Part shown: piece after piece, positions 41,760 through 53,838 of the stretch | Numbering within the stretch: position 1 is the stretch's first letter | Layout of the letters: each line of letters opens with the position of its first letter | Assembly: GCA_033558025.1 (NCBI GenBank) | Contig: JAUCEF010000004.1 | Span: forward strand, 992,001-1,056,000 | Length of the DNA: 64,000 bases | Source: Phytophthora sp. 'mugwort' | Lineage: Eukaryota; Oomycota; Peronosporomycetes; Peronosporales; Peronosporaceae | Direction: 5' to 3' | Notes under the pieces: model-generated | The model's input: the letters and a program-made list of their open reading frames with translations, nothing else | What the model was told of the DNA's origin: nothing | Databases searched by the model: none | Translations under genes and position numbers: made by a program

Positions 41760-42480
41760 AATATGCCATCCTTTGACACATCTCATTTCTATACTATACT
41801 TCTTGACCTATATTGATGACTACGCGCTATATATTTATCACATTATCAAGCGCAAGTCCGACATGTACGTCTGCTGCGAGGATTTTCGAAAGAAACACGA
41901 CACATGTTTCGTGCTGATGTGGGTCCAAAAGCATACCAAGTTAATATGCATGATAATGAAATTCGGAACCTCCAAAGCGACAATGCTCGCGAATATGAAA
42001 AGCTCGGGAGAATTATCCTCGAGAAATATAATACATACGCGCAGTTCACCAACGAATATACACCACAACAAAATGGTGTGGCAGAGAGGCGCATGCTCAC
42101 ACTCCTTGAACGATCCCAGGACATTTGGGGTGAAAGCGGCAAGCACGTAGCTGGCCTCCTTAACATGACCCCGAGTTCTGTAATGTACAACCCCCCTCCT
42201 ATGAAAAGTGGTTAAAAAGAAACCATCAGCTCATTACATTAAAGTGTTTGGCTGCACGTCATACGCTCAATACCGAAGCTATACCGTAACAATGAAACCC
42301 ACTTTATGGAGAAGTATATAGCCTCTAACAAGACAACCAGCTAGCAAGTGTAGCTTTCGTCTCCAAACAGGTTACAGTTAATACTCATGCGGCTTACACC
42401 GTCTTCACCGGCGCTGATTGCTTCTCGGTCAGGAGTGAAGTTACCCATCCAGACACAATACCCGAACTGTTAGGATGAAC
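41760..42480 (+). pseudogene. Ty1/copia integrase fragment
   Basis: Around 41815-41900 lies DDYALYIYHIIKRKSDMYVC, the start of the copia integrase core. Frame 41904-42215 continues with IRNLQSDNAREYEKLGRIIL, YTPQQNGVAERRMLTLLERS and LLNMTPSS. The D,D(35)E core is partly visible (the second Asp in LQSDN, Glu in GVAERR). A following block near 42245 reads VFGCTSYAQY, as after copia integrases. At least one frame change; no LTR seen beside it. Confidence 0.68.
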
Positions 42481-42495
42481 AGCTTGGATATGCCT

Positions 42496-43305
42496 CTCAC
42501 GAAGTTGACCACGTCTCCCTTGGTAACGACGCCCCATCTATCAAGTCCTGCTTGTGAAACTTTACCAGTCCACAATCTGGTTCCCTAGCCACTGCTCCGA
42601 CGATTCCTGCAAACAGCGGCTGCACCGGCTCCGTCAGCAGCACCTTCCGCGCCGGCTCCGGTAGGATCACCGCTAACCCCAGCCACAGCGTCCGCAATCG
42701 ATGGTCAGGCAGATAGACAGAACCGATCGACGAACACGACGTAGGCACCCCTTTTCCTTGAGCAACAAGAGGGAGCGGCTTTACAAGATGGAAGTCGACA
42801 GCCTTCATGATTTGCTTGAAACCTGAATCAATAGGGCGAGACGAGTGACAGACAGTTGCGCGCCGTCCCAGCGAGAAACCCCCCGGCGCTGGTCGAACAG
42901 CAGTACGCATCAATCGAGAATTCGCCGTCGTTCTCCGCGCTCCTCGCATTTTATACTGCCGAAAAAAAGAGCTCTGAAAGGCTCGCATTCTACACTCTAC
43001 TGTCTGCCGCACTGGTGTTGCTTGGCGTAGCTCTTCCGCATCCGAAGCCGTAGCTGCAGCACCTAAGTAGGCATAACTTGACTTGAGAAGTGGACAACAA
43101 ACGGTGGGCCGCCATACAGCATGCACCGTATAATTCGTAGGGGTAACTTGTAGTTTCTGGTAGACCCCCCACTCAGATATTTGATAGTCGTGCAGCGATC
43201 CAGGTGCGTTCAATGCGCAAGCAACAATGATTCCGTCATGTACAAACACAAACACGTTGTCGACATAGTGGTCGTGCTTCCATCCATTTTTAAAAAATAT
43301 ATGAA
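42496..43305 (-). pseudogene. PIF/Harbinger (DDE_Tnp_4) transposase fragment
   Basis: A 252-codon reverse frame starts near 43255. Its N-terminal part reads MFVFVHDGIIVACALNAPGS, LHDYQISEWGVYQKLQ, KSSYAYLGAAATASDAEELR, and PVRQTVECRMRAFQSSFFRQ. This fits the Harbinger nuclease pattern: 'DG.I....-NAPGS-HD', 'F-IKS', then 'R---E---R-LQ--F-R', with the catalytic Glu in TVECRMRAFQ. The remaining C-terminal half (from about 42950 down) has no similarity I can see and is probably chance read-through. Gene-like length but no start or full domain, so treated as a fragment. Confidence 0.55.
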
Positions 43306-44974
43306 TGATGCAATTTCCACTATGCTAAGGTACCGTTTAGGACCATCTGCAATAGCGAATACATCCCGTGCAGTCGAGAATACTGGCGATTAATTACACG
43401 CTGCTAAGGTTGCATTACAGCGTAGTCACGCATTTAAACGGTAGCATGCGAATTCTTGGAATGTACGCGGACGGGAATTCTTTGCCCAACGCGAATGAAC
43501 AGCGAGCATACATTTGCAGTGGCCACGAAGATGATGGACAATGGGAATCTCCACCACCACCGCGAGTACGGTCCACTCTAATGCGAGGGCCAGACACTGC
43601 GTAGCATCTAGCAGGGGTCGGTGTTCACGGGTATGGTCACTATCCCGACGGATGACAGAACCAGACGGGCCGTAGGGTGTATACGCTCTATTGAGCAGTT
43701 CAAAGAATCCTAAGCGTTTCCGAAAGTCCTGTGTTCCACGCCGTCAACGCGATGAGCGATTGATTGTCATCGGTACTGAAGGGAGTCGTGAATCCAGGCA
43801 TGCTGGGCCATTGAAGTGCTACACGAACCTCTCGGCGGTGGCGTTGGCGGCATCGACGTCTGCTCAGCCTTGACAGAAACGATTACCTGCAGCAAAAAGC
43901 TTGGCAGTATTGAATGGCAGCAAGGAGGACGATTGCTGTGGATGTAATGGATCCGCGGTGGTGGTGCGTGATTTGATATACGCAAAACTCTTTTAGCAAA
44001 ATGCCAGGTAAGGTACCGTGCCAGTTTTTGCGTCATTTTGCGAAGCTCAACACAATTTTATGTAAATCATTTCATTTATTAGTTTTGAGCACTGAAGGCA
44101 TATAAAAAAGCGCATCTTCGCTTTTTTAACCGATTTACAGCGCTGCCTTCTAGTTTGTGAGCACAATTAGGAGCGGTTGAGCGCGATGCATACCGATGTT
44201 ACCGCAGGGACAGTTTCTGGCGCATTTCATATTTGTGATTCAAATCAGTTAAAGAAAAGCGCTCAATGCGAAAAAAAACTGGCATCTGCAAGTTGAGCGG
44301 TGCTTCTCTATTAGAATATGCCTTCGATTAGGAATACTCCTCCTTTTCCGCAAACATTTTCCCCAAACGACAAAGCGGACTTTTTGAGCCCGTTGTCTAA
44401 TGGATACACGAAAAGCAACGGATCTTGATTGGTTTTGACCGGTTCTGAACTGAATTTACCGATCACCTGCCGGACGTCTTTGACAACTGAAAACCGTATC
44501 CTATTCATGGAGAGCACAATACCCTTAATACGTGAGAAAACGGTATTTGAATATTCCTTTACGTGGTCAAGCGCCAAAATGGCATGTGGCTGAACACGAG
44601 CGCTCAAGACGTGAAACACTTCGTAAATGGGGGCGATGTCCCTGCCAGCATGAAAGCAATGCTCTTCGCCACGAACCGAATGGCAATCGGCCGCCTCGTC
44701 GTCCCCAAGCTCGGATTTCCAGAGGAAAAAGACGCCAACAAAGGTGATGTCCAGCTCATCGGTGTCCATGTCGAGCACGTTGAGGTGGAAGCGCCGAGTG
44801 ACCCTAAGTTGACACGGTATTGCTATCTGTGGTAGAGCCCCGTTTGGGTTGTTATTGATTTGGCGGTGGCTCATACTTAGATGACACCGAAGTCGAAGGT
44901 CAACTCGTTCACTGGCAGATGGTGCTCCCACTGCCCTCGTATTCGTGGTCCATTACTGCATCATTTGTGGACCG
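43306..44974. other. unassigned region with weak open frames
   Basis: The largest frame (44311-44931 reverse, 206 codons) overlaps a forward frame of 90 codons (44563-44835, MKAMLFATNRMAIGRLVVPK). Neither matches a family I know. A short hairpin (AAAAAAGCG / CGCTTTTTT) lies at 44105-44128. Probably derived from unidentified mobile elements. Confidence 0.25.
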
Positions 44975-45249
44975 TGTAAGAGATTAGTAGTGGTACCGGT
45001 TTATTGGTACATCGGATTAGAAAGGGTTTAGATAAAGACAAGGGCTGTCTCAGCCACGTGTTTGGCAGAAGGCAGCTTGGTCGAGGAGACCAGTACTAGG
45101 CAATCTCCCCGCCAGCCCCAAGACACTCTCCTCCTCCTCCTCTCCTATCCAGAAAGGCCAGTTTGATATACTGCTAGCGCTTCTTGGGCAAGCCTCGACG
45201 GCCACGGCCCCTGCGACGCGCAAGAATGACATGGACGCGCTAGCCATGG

Positions 45250-46090
45250 AGGGATGAAGGCAAACAGAGCTGGGAGCGCAGCTCGCACAGCTATGTGCCG
45301 AGATTACGACTCTCCGAGCTAAGAATCAAGCATCGCGCCCGCCGTCAGAGTCCAAGCCCCGCATCCTGAGCGGCTTGTCCATGTTTAAGGGGAAGCGCGA
45401 CGAAGACGTGCGGCTATGGCTATTTTAAGTGGAGACGTTGTGCCGCATCAACGGTCACAACGCCACGGACAACAACGACACATTGCCCGCGATCGCCAGT
45501 ACCGCCATGGAGGAGCCTGCATCTGGATGGTTCATGTTCTGGGCCTCGAGGACGCCCGCGGAGGGGCTGACGTGGGGTCGGTTTACCCATGACGCCCTCG
45601 CGCACTTCGAAGCCTCCAAGCACTGAGCGGTGCTGCGCCACAAGCTTCGTCAACTCCGCCAGGTTGGTGACATCGACGAGTACAACGGGAAGTACTCGTC
45701 ACTTATCTTTCGTGTGAGAACATGAGCGAGGTGGACTAAGTCAGCTACTACTGTGATGGTCGAAAGCGCGCTACGCGAGCCTACGTTAAGTTGCAGAACC
45801 GCGGCGGTACTGAGTGAGGCGATGGACCAAGCTACCAAGTACGAGATCCCCCACTTCGGTGGTGAAAGAAAACCTCGTCGCGAGAAGCCAGAGCGTGAGC
45901 AGCATTTCCGTGGACCACCCAGGGATCGAGTTTTTTTCGGGACAAGATGCCGTTCAGCAAACACTCGTACAAGCTTGGTCACTATGCAGCCGACTAAGGA
46001 AGGCTCTGTGCTACCACGGCGAGAAACCTGGCCACTTCAAGCGCGACTCCCTGAACCTGAAGGCAAGCAGGGAAACGACCAGCCACGCTA
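45250..46090 (+). pseudogene. gypsy gag region
   Basis: Blocks in shifting frames: QLCAEITTLRAKNQASRPPS, LSGLSMFKGKRDEDVRLWLF, a Trp-rich segment ending FTHDALAHFEASKH, VLRHKLRQLRQVGDIDEYNG, LSEAMDQATKYEIPHFGGER, and a zinc-knuckle relic CYHGEKPGHFKRDS. The knuckle has lost its second and fourth metal ligands (Gly in place of Cys, Ser in place of Cys). Together these match retrotransposon gag plus CCHC nucleocapsid. Confidence 0.62.
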
Positions 46091-46119
46091 GTTGAACCGG
46101 GACCTGACGAGGCGAATGC

Positions 46120-46600
46120 TAGCGAAGCCGGATTAACCGTAAACGAGGCTACGTTGAATCTGCTTTGTGGAGACCCTCTCTTCTACAACGGTGCGCCATG
46201 GTTTTCTGTGGATGGAGACATGATGCAGTATGAAAACAAGTTCAGTGCCAACTTCCTGTTGGATTGCGTTGCTACGATAGTGTACGTATCGCGTGAATTC
46301 GCTAACAAGAATGGCCTCATGATGCACGCGTATACGGTTGAACAATCAAGGTGAAACTGGGAGACAACAAAACTGGCGAAGCCATTCTGGAATTGGTGAA
46401 AATTACCATTCGATTGGACAGTGCTCCAAAATACCAGTGTGTTTCCGTTGTATTCGACATTCCTGACGAGTTTGACTGTGTTCGGGATGCCGTACTTCGT
46501 GGATGTACAACCAGATATCGACTTGAAACGTCGTTGCTTTAAGAATAACGTCTCCGTTGGAGCCGCAGGAGCCGAAACTTCAACTTTCATCGGGAAGTAC
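46120..46600 (+). pseudogene. gypsy aspartic protease relic
   Basis: Frame 46154-46354 gives FLLDCVATIVYVSREFANKN; the expected active-site triplet Asp-Ser/Cys-Gly is Asp-Cys-Val here. After a stop the next blocks (MPYFVDVQPDIDLKRRCF near 46490-46545) match the region between protease and reverse transcriptase. Inactive. Confidence 0.5.
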
Positions 46601-47319
46601 AGTCAGAGTATACGTTCCGGGCTTCACCGAGCTGTGGCCAGCGAAAGCTCGTCTACTATAAGCCGTGGTTTCCGTCGAGCTGTCGTGTCAGAAACGCTGT
46701 TGGAGGGTGGAGCTGATGCCGCGGAAAGACAAGTTGAAGACGTGGAGAAACTCTCGAAGAGAGAGAGAAGAATGTTAAAGTAGAGGTAATGTTTACTTTG
46801 GAGTGGTTGACTCGGAAGGAGTCCAAACGAAGTACATCACGAGGAAGAAGCTGCGGAAGTTTCTACGGTTACCGGCGAAGGACCACCCCGAACACGATTT
46901 CATGATTGTGTTGACAAACGCCACGGTCCAGTTGTAGCTATGAACTGGGTAATGCTGGATCTGAGAAGGCCAAACGATTTGTAAGTACGGATTGGGAATT
47001 CGTTCCAAACGAACCCCGCGTATCATGTCCTTCTTGAGTACAAGGGTAACGTATTCAAGTCGGAATTACCGGATGGGCTACCGATGGAGCGGAATATTGA
47101 ACACCGCATCAACGTGAAAGACTCCAGCGCCGCTATGTTAGACAGCAGTGGCATCTCTCGCCAGAACAAATGACTGAGATCGATAAGTGGGTACGCAATT
47201 TCAAAGGGACTCATTCGTCCAAGCATCAGCCCGCATGCGGCTCCGGCATTCTGCATACGCAAACTTGCGGGATGGCGTATTCGTCCACGTCTATCGGTAC
47301 CTCAACAGCAACACAATCC

Positions 47320-48365
47320 GATAGAGTGTACCGATGACGCGCAAGGAGGATGTCTTCGACAGCATGGCTGGAGCCTACTTTTTCTCGTGCATGGACCTGA
47401 TGGCAGCGTATTACCAGGTGAGGATGAAGACGGACCACATCAAGTACACTGCATTCCAGGCACCAAGGGGTCTGTACGGGTATATAATGCTACCGATGGG
47501 AGTCAGCAACGCACCAGCTACGATGCATCGTCTAACATCATCGCTTTCCAAGGTTCTCACACACACATGATCGTTATAGGATGATATCTATGTGTTCACG
47601 AAGTCAAAGTACATCAACGAGCATCTGCGCTGAAGCAATTCCGTGTCTTGGTGATTTCATCGGACGCAACGGCGTTCGCATCGACCCGGACAAGGTACAA
47701 ACGATTCGGGACTGTCCTGTCCCGCGGACACAACAGCAGCTTCACAGTTTTCTCGGTTTGACTGGCTACGTGCAACGATTCTCCGAGCAATACGCACAGC
47801 TGGCCTCACCGCTGTTTACGCTGTAGAAGAACCAACGCAAATCAAGATTATGCTGCAACTGAAGAACTTCAAGGAGTTGAAGCGTCGGCTGGCGGATACG
47901 ACGGTGTTACACTTGCGGGACTTCACGCAGCAAATGCACCTGCGGACGGACGCAAGTCCGTTTGGGGTCGGGGTGTGCTATTTCAGGTCGTCGATGGAAT
48001 TGGGCGCCCAATCGCGTATACGAGTCGAGAGATGAAGCCAGCTGAGCTGATGTACCCCACCAGCAACAGGAGTTACGCGGTGATCGTCAACGCGTTGGCC
48101 GCGTTCCGGATATATTGTTTGGCCGTGCCTTAATGATTGAGACAGACCACAAGTCTCTCGAAGGTGTCTTCCAGCAGAAGATGAAGAATCGACGTCTTGC
48201 CCGATGGTATGCCATTCTCGCTGAATATCGACCAGTCTTCGCATATCTTCCTGGAGCTCAACGTGGCATCGCAAACGCCCAGAGCCGACGACCTGATCTG
48301 AAGCTAGAGACGAAGGAGTTCCCCGACTTGCTCGTTCCCAGCTTCATGAAACCAGTTATCAGTTA
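47320..48365 (+). pseudogene. gypsy reverse transcriptase and RNase H relic
   Basis: 47350-47565 gives FDSMAGAYFFSCMDLMAAYY, KYTAFQAPRGLYGYIMLPMG and VSNAPATMHRL, standard RT blocks including the first catalytic Asp. 47581 onwards contains DDIYVFTKSK, the tail of the YxDD box. RNase H follows: RTDASPFGVGVCYF near 47940-47985, TDHKSLEGVFQQK near 48145, and YLPGAQRGIANAQSRRPD near 48245-48300 (the Asp in 'ADALSR' reads Asn). Frameshifts near 47575, 47825 and 48005. Confidence 0.75.
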
Positions 48366-48539
48366 AGCATTGCAGAGATCAAGCCTACCGATGATTTGAT
48401 CAAGGGTATCATAGCTTGTTACGTAAAGGACAAAACTGTCGGTGCGATTCGGCGCTCGATCAAGAAGCGCGGTACCATTGACGACTCGAGGTGTAACGGA
48501 CAAGCAGTACAGGCCGTACTTTGAGGAGGAGATCTGATT

Positions 48540-49130
48540 TAGTACCAAGGCTCCACGGATGAACATCCACTAATTGTGGTTCCAAACATCATACCCCTCA
48601 AGCATCCTATCATCAATGAGGTACACGACTCCAACTACGGTGGGCATCCTGGTGCGGATCGAAGCTTCGCGCTTACTGGTACTGGCCGCGCATGGTGCGT
48701 ACAATGAAGAAGTACATCGCCGGTGGCGGGGACTGTCGATTCATCAAACCGCGGCTAACGAAGACACCTGGACTGATGGAGCCGCTACAGATTCCTGATG
48801 AACGATGGCGATCTATTTCAATGGATTTCATCACGGACCTACCATTTGGGTTGTTGTTGACCGTCTGACAAAGCGCGCACACTTCATCGCAACAACGAAG
48901 AAGGTTTCAGCTCCAGAGGTCGCGACATTGTTCATCGATAACATCTGGAAGCTGCAAAGGGCATCGTGTCAGACCACGATACCAAGTTTGTTTCGGGATT
49001 TTGGAGCCAAGTATTCACGGACGCCGGGGCAAAGCCGAAGACGACGGTGGCGTACCGCGCCCAAGGTGACGGCCAGCCGGAGCGGACGAGCCGTACCCTC
49101 TAGGAATATCTTCGCTGTTTCGCATCCCTA
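48540..49130 (+). pseudogene. gypsy integrase relic
   Basis: After a degraded zinc-binding region (HPIINEVHDSNYGGHPGADR near 48605-48660) the core has FITDLPF, IWVVVDRLTKRAHFIATTKK and VSAPEVATLFIDNIWKL (48845-48955). The frame then changes and ends by 49130. Catalytic residues after the first Asp cannot be followed in one frame. Confidence 0.7.
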
Positions 49131-49599
49131 GGGCAGGACGGCTGGAATGTACATCTTGCAAATGCACAGTTTGCGATCAATTCGGTCGTTAACTCAAGTA
49201 TCAAGATGTCTCCTTTCGAGGCGGATCAGCTACATCCCACGCAACCCGCTCACATCGGTTGCGGCATCACGCCGATGTGGATTACGTGGCGGTAGATGAC
49301 AAGGTGTCAAGTTTACGGAACACCAAGATGCCTTCCTACACCACCGCCAAGATGCCTGGGACGATGCTCAAGCGCGCATGGCAGATGTGCACGACCGCGG
49401 CAGAACGGAACAAGTGTTCAGGTCGGCGATCTGAGAACGAAGAACTTGGACACAGCGCACACCGGCTTTCCCAACTCGCGCAAGCTCGGACCCAATGTAC
49501 TCTATCGTGCGTACAGTCCACAAACATGTGTATGAGATCGATTTGCCTCAAGCTGGATCCAGTGTTCAACACCGGCTCGCTCAAGCCGTACGACACCTC

Positions 49600-49790
49600 G
49601 ACTCGGCTTTCGCGCCCTCAGGAAGTTGTCTTACACGACGGTGCCATTGGGCAGATTGTCGAGGCGATCATCGGCAAGCACAAGCGGCTCGGAGCCGTAC
49701 AATACCACACTAAGTGGGTGGGGTGAGGGGAAGCCCACTTGGGAAATCTGAATCAAGTGGCAGGACTGATCCGTGTGTAGAAGCAGAGCA
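49600..49790 (+). pseudogene. chromodomain at the end of the gypsy polyprotein
   Basis: In frame 49259-49726, HDGAIGQIVEAIIGKHKRLG and AVQYHTKWVG form the first strands of a chromodomain; a stop interrupts the 'WVGYG-a-DTWE' segment. Chromodomains of this kind in Ty3/gypsy chromoviruses direct integration to certain chromatin. Confidence 0.65.
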
Positions 49791-50660
49791 GAAGCAACGT
49801 CTAAGGAAACGGCGTCGAAAGTAACCGGCACTCGAGGATTGATATACGAAGATCAAGATAACAGTTGCATGCATACATAGGTCAAGATAACGTTACAAAA
49901 TCCAAGACAAAACGTTTAAGGGGTGCAATGCTCGAGATTGTGTGTATTTGGTGTGGCGCAAAAGTGTCGAGTGACCGCCAACTGTATCGAAAAAGCAAGG
50001 TATGGGCGGCGAACATCCGGCGGCGTACGAGTTGAATGCAATCCAGTCACGGGAAGCAGAAGTCGACGACAGCTGGCGGAACCACATCCTCGCTGGACGC
50101 GAAGCACCCGTCCAAAGTCACCTCCAAGAGGAACGCGTGAGAGTGGAGAATGGGCGGCGGATAATAGCCCACACAGACGTACATACTGGGGGCGAGCAGG
50201 AGATGTTCAAGCAACACGCAGCATTTTCCTTGATATTCGCCTATTGTTGGTTCACGCCCAGCGCGTCTTCGCATAGCGCTACCGGCAACGCCAGCAGCCC
50301 GATTTTGCCGCCGGACAAATTGCAACAAAATTTTCTACAGTACCCCGGTGGCGAAAATCGGCCGGCTAGCAGCAGTGCGCTCCAGATAGAAAGCGTCGAC
50401 GGCCTCCGCCGAAAACCAATCCGGAACACTAAGGACTCTAATAGCCAGCGGATGCGCGTAGAAGCCGCACCTCCTGTCGACCGAGTCACCAATCGCAAGA
50501 GCAAAGGAATCTGAACGAGTCGCGACGTATTCGGCGAACGTCTGGGGGCCACCGTTGGATATGAAATCGTCGACTAGTGAGACATATTCTCCGAACGCAT
50601 CCTGGATTAAAACCCGACGCGCTGTGTACTTAACTTTTACCGGACCGACGATATACTTCA
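49791..50660. other. unassigned interior 3' part of the gypsy element
   Basis: A forward 170-codon frame (50002-50514) and a reverse 108-codon frame (50335-50661) overlap. The reverse one (YTARRVLIQDAFGEYVSLVD and VATRSDSFALAIGDSVDRRC) looks more protein-like but matches nothing I know. Confidence 0.3.
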
Positions 50661-50792
50661 CTGCTGTCGTAGTTGCCCCGGTCTACAGCCAAGTGTCTCC
50701 AAGGTCCAAGGCCCCGGTCTACAGCCAAGTGTCTCCAAGGTCCAAGGGACTTGGAGACACTTGGCTGTAGATCGGGGCAACTACGACAGCAG
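50661..50792. repeat. foldback element with internal tandem duplication
   Basis: Arms of 43 nt, CTGCTGTCGTAGTTGCCCCG onward (50661-50703) and its reverse complement (50750-50792), with a single mismatch. Inside, a 36-bp unit beginning GCCCCGGTCTACAGCC is duplicated head to tail (50675-50710 and 50711-50746). The whole can fold into a long stem. Confidence 0.8.
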
Positions 50793-51369
50793 TTTTTAAC
50801 GGACACAACATGAGCACCGAGACGCAGAACTGAAAGTGTGTAGTGGAAGGAAAAGCACCAACGCAAGATCGCATCGATGACCATGTCGAGTACGGCGATA
50901 AGACTACGAGAACGTTGACGATGTCGTTGGGTGCCATCATTTTGATGCGAGAAAGGCAACTATCAAGAAATGGGGTGAGTGTAAGAGATTGGCCAGTGGT
51001 CCGGTTTAGTGGTGCATCGGATTAGAAAGGGTATATATAAATGCATGTGCTCCGTGTTTGGCAGCGGGTAGCTTGGTCTGGGAGACCATCACTTCGCTGT
51101 CTCCCCTCCTGCCCCAAGACGACTCTGCATCCTCCTCTCCTATCCACAAGGGCGAGTTTGATATAGCCCGGATGTCCGTCGGCTGCTACTCCAGTCTACT
51201 CGCACGGTCTGCACGTAATAGAGCAGATGCCCAGTACTCGTGCAGGTTCGCATTGCTGGTCAAAGCTCGCCGACCCACAATCCATGTCTCCGATCACACT
51301 ACAATACCATTGGTACGATATCCCGTACCTCTTGCCCTCAAACAGGCCGTGTGAAATGACGTTACTATC

Positions 51370-52630
51370 ATGATTCTCTGCGTACGGCAAGGCAGTAGTC
51401 ACACCCTGTTTGTCTTCCCTATAACCGTCGCCATCATCAACATGCTTCCGGACTTAGTTATCACCAGATGACCCCGTCCGCGCCAATGCACTTGCTCGCG
51501 TAGTCCTCGGGGTCTTCCAGCGGGTCGCATCGTTCTCCAGGCGACGACTCCACCCGCTGTCGAGGGTTCAGAGCCCTTACTCGATGCTTGAGCCATCGAC
51601 GACCAGCACGAAGTCCTCGTCGACCCCGTGGCTCCACTCCTTCCCACTGTTGTGACACGCCGCTTTCAAGTCCCAACCTTCCCGCACTTAAACCACTTCT
51701 GCTTGGCGGTCGTGCTGGACGTTGATCACAACGTGCCTATCCATCCGTTTTCCGCGGAGCATAGCCTCGTTTGGCTGCGCGGGGTAGGCCAACTCCTCCG
51801 CCTGCCACGGGTAGTCCATGCACGCGAGGTTCAGCCTTGAGATCATGGACACTCGCATAGCCGGGTCCGCGAAGTGACCTGCACCAGGTTGTCCGCACCC
51901 CCGCACGCCTCGCTGACTGTCATAAGTAGAGATAGTGCTCGGTCCAGCTCTGCTTCGCGCTTTTCGGCGCGGTTATCGTTTTCATGCTCTGCGCCGGCGT
52001 GATCTAGGCCGCGAACGTGTGCAACAGCTGCTGTATTGCGTGCTCTAACGTGGCTGCTCCTCCCACCATCCTTCCACACGGCGGTCGTAGTACGGCTCGG
52101 TCATTTCGGTTAGGTGATGGCCCAGGACGTCGATCTTGACGCGTGTCAGGCACGCGAGCGAACTGCGACTTGGATGGCTGCATATGCTGCAACTCAGGGG
52201 GGTCGGTACGCTTGGAGTGTAGAAGTGTTTCGGATGCACCGCCTGTGTCATCGCTATTTTCGAGGTCGCGTTCGCGTACCCACGCTGCCCTAGGCCGACG
52301 GTCGCGGCTGGTGACACTCCGGAGAGTTCGGCGGAGGTGGCGTCGCGTCTAGGGCATGGCATCCTTCGCCTGCTTACCCAAGCGACGAGCCGAACACGCT
52401 GGCCTCGCGGCCCTTGAGCTGCACCTTATTTCCCCGTTGCTGCGGCGACACCTCCAGGCGTTCCATCCGCTCGGGATGACCCATAAAATGCCCAACAACT
52501 TCTCCACGTGTTATTCGGCTACTTCTCCTCCTTAACTTCGTCGTTCTCGCCAAATGCCTTTCGCGGCCGGTGTTAGCCTTCTGCTGCGCGCGGGCTGCAT
52601 TTGCCGCAACGATATAAAGCGCTGTGTTCA
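51370..52630 (-). pseudogene. second gypsy-type gag region, antisense
   Basis: Reverse frames contain YYDRRVEGWWEEQPR, ALEHAIQQLLHTFAA-like and ALSLLMTVSEACGGADNLVQ segments. These resemble gag proteins of oomycete gypsy elements ('LYLVAVSEACGGAD'). Several stops and frame changes. No reverse transcriptase part lies nearby, and no LTR was identified. Confidence 0.45.
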
Positions 52631-53398
52631 TAACCTGCAGCTTGCGTAAAAACCGTGAAAATGACCATTAAGTTAAAATATATTACCTGCAATGCTTGGC
52701 AGCATCCGTGCCATTCTTCGCCGTGACGACCCTGAGGGAGCGACCGAACCGGTCCGCAGCCCGCGTTTCACCCCAGCGTTCTACCCAATATACAGCATCG
52801 CGAAAGTTCCAAGACGATGAACTGGACCGCTCATAAAACCCGCAGAACGCCCCATACAATGAAGAAGATAGATCTGAGAAGCCGATACAAAGCATTGCAT
52901 GGTCAGAAACGTTTTCTTCGATGTAAGCGCCTCTGAGAACGCTCTCCATAGCTTGCAATATACAATATTCCTTCTTCAATGGAAGACACATACGACGCGG
53001 CAGTTGGCTTTCTGCACGTTCTCTGGGCGAGCCAAGGGAAATATGCTTTATAGGCTTGCCCACCTAGGGTATATAGCCACACCTAAGCCTTTCTGAGTCT
53101 ATGTCTTCCTGTGACGATAAAGCGACTGCAGACCGTGTATATCATGTCGTTCTAAACGCTTAAACCGAGATATCGTGGTTCACGATACTAAGCCTCGACT
53201 TTGTTACCACTTGAACTTGTTGACATAACTATCGGAAACACAGCAATAGTGATATAAGACAATAAGTGATTTGTGCACTACAAAATCGTATCATATTCGC
53301 GTGTACGTTCATTTGTACGCGCCTCGTAAGCCCGTGCGGTAATTGCATATATGGCCGACACGTTCCGGACCCTCCCCGATGAATACCTTGTCAATCTT
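52631..53398. other. unassigned, possibly LTR or leader of the antisense gypsy
   Basis: A 126-codon reverse frame (52683-53063) with a Ser-rich stretch and a good GTAATA donor at its end has no known domain. It could be leader sequence of the antisense retroelement. Confidence 0.3.
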
Positions 53399-53674
53399 TG
53401 TACCGATCACACAACTTGTACATGAAATTCGTAAAACCTAGCACGACGTAAATACGAATCTGGATCCTAAGATTTGAAACTAGATTGGTGGCGCTCAAGT
53501 ACCCACGTAGCTCACCTCCTGCGCCACAGGAGGCTGTCTTTTTCTCTCTCTTCCTACATAAATACACTAACTTTTCGATTCTCCGCCAATTACCTTCATC
53601 TGTTCCTCCCTCTCTTCCCTGCTTGCACAAGTGGGCGAGTCATCGCTCGACAGGCCCAAAGTTGGGGAGAACCA
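53399..53674 (+). repeat. copia 5' LTR
   Basis: 276 bp, TGTACCGATCACACA start, ends in AACCA. The pyrimidine-rich middle (CTTCCTCCCTCTCTTCCC-like) is shared with the 3' LTR. Confidence 0.8.
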
Positions 53675-53838
53675 GTGAAGATTTCCATCGTCTGAGCGGC
53701 TCCAACTTCGCCGTGTAGAACGCGCGCGTTCTTGCTGCGCTCGACGACCACTAAAGACTCCTCGGATTCATCGACCAAGTAGACGACGACGGCGACCCCG
53801 ATACCTCGGCTGGAAACTCCGACGCAGAAGACCCTGAC

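Larger units (their letters stand above)
44975..51165 (+). mobile_element. degenerate Ty3/gypsy retrotransposon with chromodomain
   Basis: Two related ~190-bp terminal segments share TGTAAGAGATT at the left edge and GTTTGATATA at the right edge: 44975-45170 and 50980-51165. They are flanked by GACCG (44970-44974) and GCCCG (51166-51170), possibly a mutated 5-bp target duplication. Between them lie, in order and all forward, a gag region, zinc-knuckle-like motif, protease, reverse transcriptase, RNase H, integrase and chromodomain blocks (see separate entries), each broken by stops or frameshifts. The ends do not finish in the usual CA, so the terminal assignment is tentative. The 1.2 kb between the chromodomain and the right terminal segment has unassigned sequence including a foldback. 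Confidence 0.68.

Noticed and set aside
42496..42950. C-terminal half of the 252-codon Harbinger-like frame as a conserved domain
   Set aside because: The similarity to DDE_Tnp_4 stops after the catalytic Glu block; the rest looks like chance read-through.
44311..44931. 206-codon reverse frame at 44 kb as a gene
   Set aside because: A competing forward frame covers the same place, neither has a known domain, and the area is full of transposon debris.
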